From assembly GCA_964030785.1 (NCBI GenBank), contig OZ034967.1, positions 45,568,033 through 45,632,032 of the forward strand: a stretch of 64,000 nt of DNA. The letters run 5' to 3'. Both the position numbers and the translations under genes were made by a program. Origin of the DNA: Siderastrea siderea (Eukaryota > Cnidaria > Anthozoa > Scleractinia > Rhizangiidae). Below the pieces are notes generated by a model. It had not been told where the DNA came from. It was given only the letters and a program-made list of their open reading frames with translations, and did not search any database. Below are positions 1 to 14,300 of the stretch, in pieces (position 1 is the first letter of the stretch; the number at the start of each line of letters is the position of its first letter).

Positions 1-3000
1 TGAGTATTATAAGCTGTCAGTTGTTGGTAGTCATAACCTGATTTATTAGAAGGATCTCTTTGTATGTGACCTGATCAGATCCGGGAATACATTTCTGTTT
101 CGGGTTAATGTTATCTATATCCAGGGCATAATGAAAGAAATTTGCAAGACGAATTAAAAGAACAAAACGGTGCTGCAAGTTGACATTTTTCGATTAGATT
201 TAGCAACAGTTTTATCTTCTCAAAGTCGCAGATTTCCTGTGAAGTGGTCAATAATTTGCATATTTTTGTACCTAATAACCATGTTTTGGTTAAGAGTGCT
301 AAGTCGTGCAGCCCTTCAGAGTTCAAGGACTTAAATGTCGTAACCCATTTATTTCCTTTTTACACCCTAGAGTATTTACGTAGAGAATATGTTTGTGGTT
401 ATGCACTTTCTCTTTGCTACATTCTCGCCAGCAACTGGTCTGTTAAAAGCTCCTTGATTTTAATAAAAGGATTGTCTTTTGAAGTATAATGACAGCAAAT
501 GACCTTAAATGGGAAGCAAATTTTCCTTAAGTGCAGACTACCCCACATCATATTTTTAATTACAAAAAGAAAACGTCATATTTTGTTGTCACTGAAAACG
601 TTTGATCACATTCACATTTGTCAGCTTTTTCCGAAAAATGAGCTAGCGATAAGAAATTTGACCTTTAACTTCGTAACATCAAGCAGCTACGATCAGGCTT
701 AATTTCCGACATCATGTTTTATTTTACTTGTTTCTGATGCCTACTAATATTTTAATACCTCTACTACTAAAACAGCAGTTGAGAAAAAGATATCAGTTAT
801 TTCAGCGCAGTAAAACTGCAAAAAAGTTTGAGTTATATTTCTGATTACCAAAATAACGTATTTAAATTGCAGAATCCGGATTCTAGCGGTTTTCCGTTTA
901 AGTATCGAGGCAATATAGACTTGTTTTTTGAGTGATCTCGAACCGGAATTTTTGGTGTCATACTTCACCGATTCTGCGTGTACTTGTCAGCAAAGAATCC
1001 TGTGTTATTTCTTACAGTATTTATTGATTGGTGTCAACATTCCCGCTTGTCAAGATTTTCATGTAAATATGCTAAAACCCATGGGCTAGTTTACTAATGC
1101 CGTAGACAATGGTCTCGACACGAGACCGGACAAGAAAAACTTGAATTGATTTTTGTGGTTTTCGATGATTATCACATACAAGAAATGGTTTAACGTTAAA
1201 AGCTCTCTCAACGTCAATTGAGCAAGCAAATGCCGGATGCCTAATCCATTTACAGCTTGGATCCTTTCTGAGACCTTCTAATAGTTTGATCCGCTTAAAA
1301 ATACATTTTCATCCATCTTTTATGAAATGTAGTATTCAGCATGCAAATTCAAAGCGGTGATGTAGTAATTAAAAGATGCTGTATTAAAAACATGTTTATA
1401 TTGCGTTTGTGTATCACCCATTACGGGATTATCTAAATCTTATTCGTGACAGAATACGAAAAATACCCTTTCGCCAAAAAATCGTTGCACTTAAATGCCA
1501 AATCTCCGTTGAAAACTCGAAGTTTTAATAAGAACTGGGCATCAAAATATGTGATGAGGTGCAACTTTTAAAATTTTGTCTCTCCCTCTAAACGTTCCCC
1601 AGAGTGTGTTAAACAATATATAAATTATTAAATTCCGGTGAGATCATTTTGACTACAAAGTGTGTTCTTAAATTTACAACAAAATGATTTATTTTGTGAA
1701 CAAGCCTCTCAATGACAGTAACAGTTATGATCTTAGTCAAATCCTGTGAAATTATAAACTGAGCCCGCAGTTGTCGCGTTTTGGTCAGTGACGGTTACCA
1801 AGCAGCATGAAGTTTTTTCTTCTGCGCAAGTTTTGCTCGGTCTTCTCAACAGTTTTTGAATTTTGCTGGAATTTTCGGTGAAAAATCATTCGTTTTTCAA
1901 CTGAAATTTCTGGATTGTTTTCTTTTTATCGTTGCAGGGAAAGAACTGCAAGTACGTGTTACGATTTATACGCGCAATATATATAGAAGGTGGTGGCTGT
2001 ATTTCATTCTAACACCTAATGTAATCGTTTGCGTGATATAACATAAATGTTTTGTGTGTTTACCACAAAAAAGAACAACTAAATAAAACGCTTGCTATCT
2101 GCACTGACAGCCAGTGCCTGCAAGATGCAAGTAAGAAAGAATTACTTCTTAGTAAAGCTGTTAGTGCGCTTGCAATCAATGAGAAAACTGAAATAGACAC
2201 CGCCTTTCATGTTTGAGGACCTTGTTATACTGAAACACCCGACTCGACGCGTTTGGTGAGAACTACGGAGCCTTTAACAGTCAGTTGTGTCGCGTCATAG
2301 CGCCTGTCGTTGACGATTCAGTCGCACCCGGTATTTAAACGTTTGATGCATGCAGTTCCCACCGAAATATATTTTTTGTATAATAGTACTCTGAAGCTTG
2401 AAGCCGTTTCTGAAAACTTACTAAACATTCTCACGTTGAGTATCCGTGCAGAATTTTGTCTCCGCCTGCGACCAGTTTTGTCGCCTTAGCCTTTGGTTTG
2501 TCATTGCATTTGTTGAAATGTTTCTTACAAATTTAAACGAGGAGAGCGCTTTGTAATAACTACAGATGCAAGGCAATGAAAACCAGAAATGGCGTTGAAC
2601 AAATTTGAACGCTGAAGTGATTCGAACTCAACCTTTTCCTGGAGCCCGCGCCTTTAACCAGCGTGCTGGCAACAGAGCTTGTCCACTGGTCAAGGTAAAC
2701 GCGGGCTCTGGGCAAAAGCGTATGGTGGCGTCCCTCAATTCACACGTTTCTCAGCCATGATCGATCGATCATCACGGCTTTTTTACGTAACAGTTGACGT
2801 AGGTGGTCCTTATTCTGTAATAGCTGGGGGTGAATTTGTCGGAAAACGTTGGGTGGTATGCGAACGATCTTTGTTTCGCAGGCCACCGTGACAGCAGAAA
2901 ACTCACTGCAAATGAAAACGAGAGTCATCGAGAGGTGAAGGCTGAGAGTTGGACAAGAGCTTATTTCAATTCTCAGCGCTTATCGTCTGGCCGACCAAAC

Positions 3001-5260
3001 AAGGAAAAGAGTTAGCGATAGTCCGCCGAGTTTTTATTTTATAGCCAGAGAAAAAACTCTCGATAACTCTCAAGATAATTAGAGCACGTTCAAATTCGTT
3101 GAGAGCGCATGAGAGTTTCATGTTAAACGAGGGGGAGTTTGAACTCTCTACGCCTGACTTAGTTCGTGATCTAGTAGTCCGTACAGACTACATGAAGCAA
3201 CTCAAACGTCGTGTGACATTTAGGTAGATCATCGTGCAAATGGTGACGTGGACATGTGTTACAACGAGCAGGAACTATTTAAGTGGGTAGGCTTTGAGTT
3301 GCCGGCTTTTGATCTTGATGTCCGCGGGAACTTCGGTCTGACCTGAAAACGAAAAGATTTTTTTTAACTCCATACTTCATATTATAAATCAAAGTTATGC
3401 TTAGCCTGCTTGTAGTATCCTCGATGCTAGTATTTGTGCGTGCGAAGTTTATATTTACATTTGAACCTCAAAACATCTTAAAAGACATCTTGTCAGGTCC
3501 AATATTTTAGTAAAACATTCTGTCAATCACTTTTGTACCGAGGAGGCTTTTAAGTGTGCAAATAGTTTTAATGAATGCCTAAAAACGTGCGGTGTGCTGT
3601 CCTTTTGTTCACGTTGTCGATCGGAGTCACGAAGCATTTTATCCAAATCCGTCAACCTTTTACATTCTCCTACCGGTGACTTACTAATTTAAGGATACTC
3701 TTATTAAATAAATGAAAAGTAATACATGTGAACTGCGATATGACAATGTAGTACATGGAAGACCATAGCAGGGGCAAAGGCATCTAGAGCAGTTGCCAAA
3801 CGAAAGTCTGAATTTTAATGTGATTCGAAGCAATGACCCTGCGACACCAGTGCAGCGCTCTTTCCAACTAAGCTATCACGCCAACTGGGACCTGGGATAA
3901 TCTTGCAATGATTTTTTTCCAAACTTTACTCAGTGTTTCAACCAACAATTTTCTTATCAATTTCTCGTTGTTTTAAAGTTATGGTAGCAATCACGTACGT
4001 AATACGCGTGGTTGTTTGGGAGATCAAGGAAATTCGTGAGAACTCAAGCCGAAGTTTGTTTGCACGTCTGTTCCAATTTCTGCCAATTTTCACAAGTGTA
4101 ACTATATATATGTCATCCATTTTTGTATGAAATAAAATCCCAAAATAGTTTTCTTTGTTTCGATGGAGTTATAATTAAGTGTTTTTAACCAACTTGCAGA
4201 GCGCTTGTAGATTATCTTGCTTCTTTCAGTCGTAACCGCCAATTGATCTCGATTTGAAAGGCGCGAATGGTTTTCAAATATCTCGACTTTGACAAAAGTA
4301 CTTCGACAAAAATATTTCGACCTCGTCAAAAACACGATGGCCGAAGATGACAAGATGGATTAGTTTATCGAAGAAAAGTCACATTTTCAATTGACAGATT
4401 TTAGCATTTCACTCTGTCAACGAGAGACTTTTCTAAAAGTTGTTAAGTACAGGAATGCCATCTATGGTACGGTTGCTATTCTATCAGATCGTGCGAATAC
4501 CTGTCTTTATGGCCTCTATGTTAATTTACTAATAAAATGGCGACCCCTTACTTAGTCCTTTAATTTTCTTAGTATTTTCCTTGCAGTAACTTGCTAGTAA
4601 GAATTACTGCATGGTCAAGATTGAGTTCTCAACCTTTGAAATTTTTTTTAGCCATTTTCAGTGTTTTGACCTGAAAATAACTATCAACATATAAGCAAAA
4701 CAAAGAGTGACAAATACATGATGACGAAAGTCTATCAACTATTTTTGCACAAGGAAAATAACTTTCAATGTTCTGTCCACGGTAACTTGCCTCTTCTTCC
4801 AGGCAGTCAGTCATAACCTTTCTACAATGAAACCAAATTTTTCAATGGTAATACCTTAGGCACTTGGTTGGGAAAGATTGATATATTGTTTGTAAATATA
4901 AAACCTCGTAACATTTTGTTGTTGTACTCATTTTTTAATCTGAAAATTAATCTGCTCATAAATAAAATCGAGTGTCATTTTAAGGGAACGTTTTACATAT
5001 AAACAGGCAAACGCCACCTGGTTCTTAAAGAGCTGTCGCTCAAGTTTCAGGCTAATTTTTCTTCAATTGAAGAGGCTAATATTTTTGTGTCGTTCATGTT
5101 AATGTTTTCATTTTCTCTAAGACCAATGCTATACCATGGAATATTTCTTATAATGTCTCGATAAACTTATATTGAACTTAAGAACTTAGAAAACCGTCAG
5201 TACGACGTTGATTCAAATTTCGTGCAAATTTAAAACGGAAATTTAAAAACCAACCGGAAG
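1..5260. other. 5' flanking region without a recognisable gene
   Basis: I see no long open frame, domain or splice-consistent exon here; the open frames are all under 90 codons and show no family signature. The stretch is AT-rich. The only structured item I can support is a tRNA-derived repeat fragment at about 3822-3896. The promoter and any untranslated 5' exons of the giant gene probably lie here, but I could not identify a convincing TATA box or initiator. An in-frame TAA at 5231 separates this region from the proposed start codon. Confidence 0.6.
3822..3896 (-). repeat. tRNA-derived SINE-like fragment
   Basis: The segment resembles the tRNA-like part of the 248-bp tandem repeat at 23534-24151. 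Both share the block gtgcagcgctc and end in ccaactggga. Read on the minus strand, an A-box-like part is followed by a B-box-like gcttcgaatc. It is too diverged to fold as a working tRNA, so it is best read as an old dispersed copy of the same family. Confidence 0.5.
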
Positions 5261-5336
5261 ATGGATCAGCCGACGCGTCCGTTTATGCCCAAGAAAACGT
5301 CATTCGAAACCACGATGGCTTTTGTTAAGGGACGAG
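5261..5336 (+). CDS. Exon 1: start codon and short N-terminal tail
   Basis: The ATG at 5261 has A at -3 and G at +4, a good initiation context, and is the first Met after an in-frame TAA at 5231. The exon codes for 25 residues, a basic, Thr/Pro-containing tail, and ends in phase 1 at a gtaact donor. It joins the CH1 exon through a Gly codon. The tail carries no domain. An alternative upstream promoter or exon cannot be excluded. Intron 1 (5337-6494) has no gene; it holds a G-rich run at about 5885-5905. Confidence 0.75.
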
Positions 5337-8300
5337 GTAACTTACACGAATCATTTTCACTCCCTTTCATTTATTTTTATTCAGTGCCTTTATCTTTGTT
5401 CGGACGTGCATTTTAAGCTAGTGACAAATTACCTCTTAGAGCTGAAACTCAACTCATGTGACAGCTAACTTTCGAGTCTCTGGAAGAATCGCTAAAATGT
5501 GGCACTCAGTTGAAAGCTTCTGAGCAGTACTTTTCTGTTGTGTGTGTTTTTCAAATTTCTTTACGTATAAAAATTGTAGAAAATTTGTGAAAGTTTTACT
5601 TTGATTTAAACGGTTAAGGGACGCGTATTGTGCTGGCGATGGTTTGTTTATTTACAATATATGTTATGTTCCTTTATGGCGGCCAAGAATTAATTAACGG
5701 TTTTTGGCAGCGGCAAAATGTCAACACAGTGGCGACGCCTAATATATAGTATAGTTTTGTAATATTAGCGTGCTTCAGGACAAAAGATCGAAAAGGTGCA
5801 AATGAAAAACAGATATCGACTGGAAAAGGTGTTAACGAAAAAGTGGGGTTGTTTTCGTGTTTGATAGTGGGTGGGAGGAAGCATGGGGGGGGGAGGGTGG
5901 GGGAGCCTTGTGATTCCGACCAGCTCGATATTGGTCTCTAGCTAGCTGCCTTGACTAGCCATTGCCACATGCGGGTAGAGAGATTAACGTAAAGCCTGTA
6001 TCACATTGAATTACGTTGTTGTTAGTTGTTGTTCTTGTTTGCACCCGATGCTTGAAGCATCCGAAAATGTGTGATAACCATGGGAGACTGATTTCAAAGA
6101 GCGATCAATAACTAAATTCTTGTTTCGCTTTCTCGGCGAAAAACATTTACTCTCAAGTGGACTGGTTACGAGAGTTCGAACCTTTTGGCATCGTCTGCGG
6201 GATATTGACTGGATCTACTGCCAAATTCTTAACACTGAAGTTAGAGGAAAAATTGGGTAATCAGTAGGGAGAATTCGCACGTTGAGATTGGAGTGAAGGG
6301 AGCGTGGGGAGCTGGCTCCATTTTGCGTTTCGTAAGAAATACAGACCGAAAATACAGACTTCAGTGCACTTTAGTTTACGCGTCTGAACAGTCAAAAAGA
6401 AACCCCAGAAAAATATGGGTTTTTTGTCAGCCCTAAGCTTGTGCCTCACTGGGTTATGTTTTCGATCAATTTGGTTGTTTTTGTTTTTCAATAGGTGAGA
6501 GAGAAGAAATACACAAGAAGACATTTCGAAAATGGATCAACTCCAAACTTGCAATGGTAAGTCAAACTGTGTTTTGAAAGGTAGGTCGCACATTGCAATA
6601 ACCCACATTCGTTTGGATAATTCGCCAGAAATGAATGATCATGGTGTATCGAGTATTAGTACATACTATTGTAGTATGTACTGTATCAGTATATATTGTG
6701 CTTGAACTTAGCTTTTCTTGCGTCCTACGTCGAAATCAGCCTTTGCACTATCGCTAGGAGTTCAACTTCTGTGCTCATTAATAGTTATTTCTTTTTCAAC
6801 TTTCTTCAGGCCGTGCCTCCGTTAGAAATAACGGATCTTATAGAGGAAATTCGAGATGGTCACGTATTACTTTCGCTGTTAGAAGTTCTTTTGGGAACAA
6901 CGCTGGTAAGGCCTTAAAATGTACTGCAAACTCATGTCTAGGTACTTTCTTCTCCCTGGGAAAATAAGCCACTTGTTACAAATCCTTACTTGGACAAAAC
7001 TATTGAGACACTTGAGACACAAAATTTGTCTGTAAACATTCTTTCACTGACAATTCTCCACCCTCTCCAACTAATCAATGTTGTTTTGCCGACGAAAAAG
7101 TGGGGAGGGAAGGGAAATCATTTCTGCATTTTTTTTTTAATCCAAGGAAGTGGAGAAATAGGTCCGCATTTTGCATTGGTCTGAACTGATTTTGCCGGGT
7201 CGCTGATCTCCTTAATCTCCTACTATTTATTAGTGCATGTTTTGGGCTAGCCAGTGTTTAAATTGTATGCAGCTAAACCCAACAATTAAATAAGGTAGCC
7301 TCGTAACATAAATAATATCATGACGTATGGTCAGTCTTTTGTAGAGTTAATCTTTTTATTTCTTCTTCAACAGAAAAGAGAAAAAGGTCGAATGCGTGTA
7401 CACAAACTCAACAATGTAACCACAGCATTGAAGTTACTGGAGAAGAACAGAGTGAGTATTTTGGAGCTAAACTGAATCGCTTCAATCTCTGTCGCTTTTG
7501 TCCTGACTTTAAATGTTTATATAAAGGGACTATGTCAGGGGATTTTAGTTGCATTTTGTCAAAGCTGCGCTAAGATTATGATGAGGAACCTTAGTTCACA
7601 CTGAAAATGATCCTAAAACACCAAGAGTAAGTGATTTTTGTAATGAGAACAAACCATAATCATAATCAGTTTTAACGATTTTTGTAAGTCAACCGCAGAA
7701 CTTGAATACGTTGGCCAAACGTTTTCAAGTTGTAATCCATTTCCATCCTGGACATCCATGGCTAAAGACACTTATTAACAGTTCCCCTGCTCTAATACTA
7801 ATATCTTTCAACAAAGTTGGACCATTTTTTAGGTTTTAAGAAATGTATATGTAACGTTTGGCTTTTCAAAGTGTTATTAACTGAAAATAGCTGATATCGT
7901 CCCCTAAATCCCGTACCCAGATTTCCAACGGTCAGACGTTTTCAGTGTCAAAGAGTTGCATTCAGGCACGCGGCAAACCTGTTGTTTTTCGTTTCAGTTT
8001 GTTTTATCCAGTGTTACTCGATTAACGTTTATAACGTGAACCTGTACTAAAACACCACAACTGTGATGCAGTCCTTAGCCTTAACTGATGACAAGGAATG
8101 TGTATTGCTCTTTCTTAACCTCTCTCTGTCTTGAGTCAAGATTTTGGCTAGAAATCCGTGAAATCGTGGAAAAAAGCTTATTTCTTATCATTGCGTTTTC
8201 TGCTACTTCGAAAACAAGAAAGTTCGGTCAGACACTTAAACGATATTTAATGACGTATTTTGCCTTACATGAAAGCACAAAAAGACGCTTGGACTTAAAA

Positions 8301-11300
8301 GCCCTGATATTTTGTTGGGCACTATATAGCAACGACCCGACTCCAGAAAAAAGGTGCCCTTGGTATTAAACGGCCAAACGAAATCCATATAATTTTAAAT
8401 CGAACATCTTTTACCTTGTCAAAAGTGATGTATAAAAACAAACGTTATATCCAGACATGACGTCATTTTTGTCGAGGCATGATCCGTTACCAGATACAGA
8501 AATTTTCCAGAGATTATAGGGAGGATCCTGTTACGTTAAAAGCAGAATCTCTTGCTGGATTCTTCCTTTTATACCTCGCCATCGAAGCGCACAAATATTT
8601 CAGGTAGGTCAGAAAGTCGCATATTCTTCCGTTGTTTTAACTTAGTTTTTGTTGGTGTTCTTTTTAATTCGTTTCCGAGTATTTTTCTTTGCTGCTCTAT
8701 TCCACAAATTTTCTGGAAGTGGCGACTGCACATTTTCTTATTTTCGGCCTTTCGTTCACTGCTTGCGTGAGACAGGTTTCTTGTTGTCAACTTTTTTGAT
8801 ATCGAGTTTTTGAAGAATTTTTACTTAAAGGATAGGCACTGGAGGGAGGGAAGAATTGATTGATAAAATGATCTTGAAGTTGCTCAATCTTCCGCCCAGG
8901 ATTTCGTAATCCTGTAGATTGAGGACCTAGCATGCCTACTCAGGCTACGAGTTGTACGGTGTTAGGCTTATATGTGTTTGTCAGACCATTTTTCTCAGAG
9001 GCGCCCTCCTTTAACGGACAGGTCCACATTTTAACCCAATTGTTGAAAATAGTGTTAGGACCCATTTCTTACGTCGTATACTGACCTTATAGGGGTTTTT
9101 GGGATTGCAGATGTCGTTTCCTTCATTATGATGGTATACACCGAAATAGTCTAGGGCAATATCTGTAAATTCTACCACAGTTTGAGAGGGACAGTTTTGA
9201 GATGATGAAGGACCGTATCAACGTCTTGACTTTGCTAAAAGAGCAGTGGAGTTGTATTTTTTTATTGCCAGTTCGTATTTTGTTAGACTAAGACGGTTTG
9301 TTGTGACAGTTTTACATCATGGTTGTTTCTTTTAGCTCGAGACACTTCGTCTCGGAATTTGACCCGTTTTCCCTAAATGACTTGACTTAGCTTTCAAAAA
9401 GTGTTTATCCAGCTTTTTATGAATTAAGTTAAGTAGACTTGGATTATCATATTTACTTAAAAGTTTAAATGGCTTTTATGATTACCCGTTCGCAATTGGC
9501 GGAATCTTGAACATCAGTTTTAGTTACAATATCTTAAGTTCACTTTAAAATTGCACCAGGAAAAAGAAGCTTATTATGCTGTAAACGCTCCATTGGTACT
9601 TTGAAAGCTTTTCAAAAAAATTAAAATTTAGCTTTCTGAATTTAAACACATACTCATTGCTCCCCGGCTGTCAATTTTGATTGGTACAAATTTCAAACAT
9701 TTGAATATAATTAACACTGAGATGGTAAATTGTACGCTAGTTTTTGTTTTTTTTTTCTGTACAGCCATTGTAAATTTCCGTTTAGCACGACGTTATCTAA
9801 GGTTATTTGCCGAAAACAGTGCCCTGTGGATAGTGGGATGCAGCGAAAGAATGACAACAAACTTTTTTTGAGTAATTAATGTAACAAAGTTATACAAGAC
9901 CCAAACCAATATAGCATAGGTAAAAGAGTCCAGTGAAACGATGACGAGAAAAAAAAAATAAACATCCACATTTTAATTAATAACAATAACGGAGAGAAAA
10001 GCGGAGAGAAACAAAATACGTCTGCGTTCGCAGGCTAACGTAATTACGCAATAAGAAACATTAATTTCCCGACCAACAGGAAACGACAATGTTTTTTCGG
10101 TATAGTTTAATGTGAAACTATTTTTCTGCCCTCGGTGGTTGCTATATAGTGCCCACCGAAAGCCCTCCTCAGGTGAAACTAAAACCTTGTAAAACATGAG
10201 ACGGGGTCCTAGGCCTCAGGCCCTAGGGTCCCTCTAACTAAAAACTTTCCATTTTTGTAAATCTTACATGGATGGTTTTATTTACTTGTACTGTAAACAA
10301 CGCATTTGAACCTCTTAATGCGAGTCTATTTATTTATTTGTTTGTTTGTTTATTTATCTAGTTTGTCAGTTCCTTTTTTCTTACGAATTTTGTACTTAAC
10401 CCCATGGCTTATGTCTTCCACTTTTAAGGTAAAACTTGTAGGAATCAGCAATTACGACATTGTCGACGGAAAGACCACGCCCATCCTGGGACTTGTTTGG
10501 AGCGTCATTTTGCGTTTCCAGGTAAGTAACGGTGATCAGTCTCTAGAGAGAGTGGGGTTTGGGAAGGGCGCTACCTCGCTAAGTTTTAAAATTAACTCAG
10601 AGTTACATTCATAATGTGAGTGATAGCAAAGACGATTTATCAGCCACTCAGGATCAAAGACAAAACCATGTATGGTCAAGTATTGGCATGTTTCCCACAC
10701 TTAGCTCTGACTTCATGGTTTTCCATGTAATGGAACTGTGATTAAGTTAATATTCTGTTAGCGTAATTGTTGATGTAACCTAGTATTATATGACGTGCCT
10801 GTTGTAAAGACTCACCTATTTGTTTCCCGCTGACCAGGTTCAAGGAGTACTGGAAGAGACTGGCTCAGACAGTGGCGTCAAAGACTTTCAAGTAGAAAAG
10901 AAACTGCTCACCTGGTGTCAAACCGCCCTTGACGGGTAAGAAAATAAATCATACGGAGTCAGATGTTCTTATGAGACTAAGGAATTCAAAATAATTTCTA
11001 GAAACTTTCGCGGTCTTTAAGTCGAAAAAAACAGATTACCAGATACTATTGCTTGCTCCAAGTTGACAAATGTACGTCTTCAGTATAAATTCGGCCAATA
11101 TGCTGAAAAACTAGACTTCCCCATGCATAAAAGTCTTTTTATGACTATTTGTTTTTCTTTTATCAAGTTATTGTGTGGTTGTCGAACTACTACTGAAATA
11201 GCCTTCGAATCAAGCTTATCACAATTATAAGGTGTACTGCGAGACCTTAAAGTCGATTGTAAGTGTAACACGCCTGTAACATAATGTATATCTGGGTTGG

Positions 11301-14300
11301 TAGTATGAGTTGTCCATGAAGAAGGCATTATTGTCGAAATGCCAGAAGGTCAACCAGCCTAGTGTTTGTTACATAACATATTGCATTTATAGATTGCCCA
11401 TCTTTTGAACACATTGTAATCCTTTTTAGATATGATGACGCCGTTAACCTGAAGGACTTCACAACGAGTTGGAGAGACGGTTTGGCTTTTAACGCCATCA
11501 TTCACTCGCACAAGTAAGTATGAGTAATGGTACTCAGGCCAAGCAAAATCGGCACGCTTATGTGTACTTGCGTCGCTGTGAGATTAAGGAAAAGAGAAAG
11601 AAAAAGAAGCCACAGAAAATCGAGAAGAACCGCGCACAACTAATAAAACGGACAAAGCTCATGCCAACATTGTTATTGCATTGAAGTCACTCACTCGAAC
11701 GACACTTCTGTTTTCTATTCCCAGACCTAACGCTAATGTTGCTATTCGCAATGTTGTATCTTCCAGCCTCCAGCTCTTATTTTATCAAAACCGAAAAACT
11801 GTGGGTGGGGAAAGTCTAAATCGTTTTAAGTTATCCGCGAGGTCAAGATTTGGTTTTGATTTTATCGGTGATAAAGTGTCACGTAACAAAATAGGACGCC
11901 ATTTTTCACTGTTACCGGAACCACATAATGTTTGTGGTCTATGGGCGAATTCATCACCAACAACTACTACATCATCTTATATCTGTGCGCTAGCGCTAGA
12001 ATGTGTGTTTCCTAAACTATGTCATTTTACCATATAAGGACAGGAGAACACGCGAAGTATGACAGCGTGTTACGCTGTAAGATCCCGTATTACACTGTTG
12101 TGTTCCGATTTGCCCGGTTTACAGATTAGAGTTGAAAATAGATCACAGGGAAAATGAAGTAGAATAGTGAAGAATAAATACATTATTTTATGGGTTTACT
12201 ACACAGCTCGTAAAATATGCAGGCTTGTTATCTGTAAATAAGAATAAGATGTATGCTATCAACAACTGTCTTTATTTTTTAGGCCTGAGCTGTTCCGATT
12301 TGAAAGTCTGTTTGACAATGACAATCGCACCAACCTTGACCATGCATTCACTGTGGCTAATGAGGAGTTTTCAGTCCCCAAGCTCCTTGATCCCGCAGGT
12401 GAGAGGACTTTCTCTGACCAACAGTGTCTTTTAATTCCAACAAGGGGCTTTAGTTTCTTAAGACACTGTAGTGCTGCGTCGGTGGGGACGTGAAACACAA
12501 ATTTTTGGATTTATCAACTAAATTGATGAGGTAAATTGGCCAACGCAAAGAGATTGAAAGCTGACGTTTCGAGCGTTAGCCCTTCGTCAGAGCGAATCCT
12601 GATGAAGGCTTCGGCTTTCAATCTCTTTACGGTGGCCAATTGACCTTATCAATTCAGTTGATAAATCCAAAATCTTTTAATTCGAGTTAGGTTAATTTTT
12701 TCTGTTAAGTTCTCTTTAGTCGATTAGTCAAACTCCACTCACTCCTTTAATTGTTAGTATTGAGAATTCAGCGAGTTTTCGAGACAGTATTTCCAAGATG
12801 ATAGCCTTTTAGCGTGACGGATATTTGTCGTTTTCTTGCAAACGAAGGGTTCGAAAGTCGGAAGGAAAGAGTGCTCCGTTTTCCTTAAGATTGTTAAGAA
12901 AAAAGGTTTCCGAAAATGAAAATTTTGAAAATAGCGATTTGCTGTACTTTACTTCAACATACATATTTATAATGCGGATACAAAAAAAAACCTTTTGAAA
13001 AGGAAAATCAAAACCTTATAAGCTGTCCTCCGTAAACAAAGAAAAAAAAAGAAATATACTTTGGTTATGTTACTCATTAAAAACATCCTGACTTAAATTA
13101 CCTTAAATTGTGAGCCCCTCCTATTGTAAAAAAGAATATTTATTATAAGTTCGTGTGGCTGATTTATTGTAATAAGAAATTTATAGTCCAGGTTTTCCTC
13201 ACCTTTTTCACCGGGTGTATCCCTTAATTTTTAACTGAGAGTCGCTTTGAAAAGCCTATGCTTTGGAGCCAAACCATTCGCATGCTTTCCCCCCATCTGT
13301 TAAGGTTGAAAGAGATTAGTTTTTTGAAGTTAAACTTACATTTTCAGCTCCTGTTTTACATCGACGTCCCTTCTCCACCTTCCGCGACCTTACGTTTAAG
13401 CCTTTTTTTTGAAATAATAATATTGATTGAAATGATCGCGTTTTGGTTAAGCCGGATTTGATCTGACATTGATTCAGTCTATGCTCATTCACTGAGTGTA
13501 TATTTCAATTAAACGTGCAACTCTGATGAAGATAATGAAAACTTCGCCGGAATATTACACTATTGCATATTTGCATATTTTGCCAAAAGTTGCAGCATGC
13601 CGGCTAAAAGTATATATGTTATTTAACATTTTCTTTCAGCGGTCGTTTTTGATCATTTTAACATTTTTTATCGTATGCCCACTACCCCAAAAGTTTAAAC
13701 TGAAATCTAAATAAAGTCAGCAAATTAATTTTACGTGGAACTTGTATGGGAAAAAGTCATTATCGTTGAAAAGCGTTGGCGATTTGTGTAAATGCTGAGA
13801 CAGCGTCTAAGCGTAAATGTGTTTGTCATTGTAACATAATAAGTCAAAAAATTAAAAGCCTGCCGCCTAAAGAATGATTTCCTAAAATTTCACTGACGAC
13901 GTCGTTTAAGGCAGACACTAGCATTAAATTTCCGAACAAAATACTTTTCTTCTTACTCATTAAGATGGCAGTTACTAAAAGCTTTTAAACTGTGCATGGG
14001 TTTTAATTAATTTGTGCTTGAAATTTGCACAAAAAGGATATGGTTGCCGTATAGGCGGATTTTTGCGGACCGAAAGTAAAAACTTTGCAACAGCCTACTC
14101 TAAAACGGTCTTTCGTTGTAGGAATATCATTGCTAATCATGAATTTTTTTATTTTATTTTTCCTATTCTTTTTCACTGGGATCTATCATTGATTAAATGG
14201 AAAGCGTTTCCGTCATACTCATTGAAAAGCAGAAGAGCCGCAAATGAGCTGAACAGCCGATGAGACTCCCAAATTTAATAGTCCAAACTACCTAATTGAA

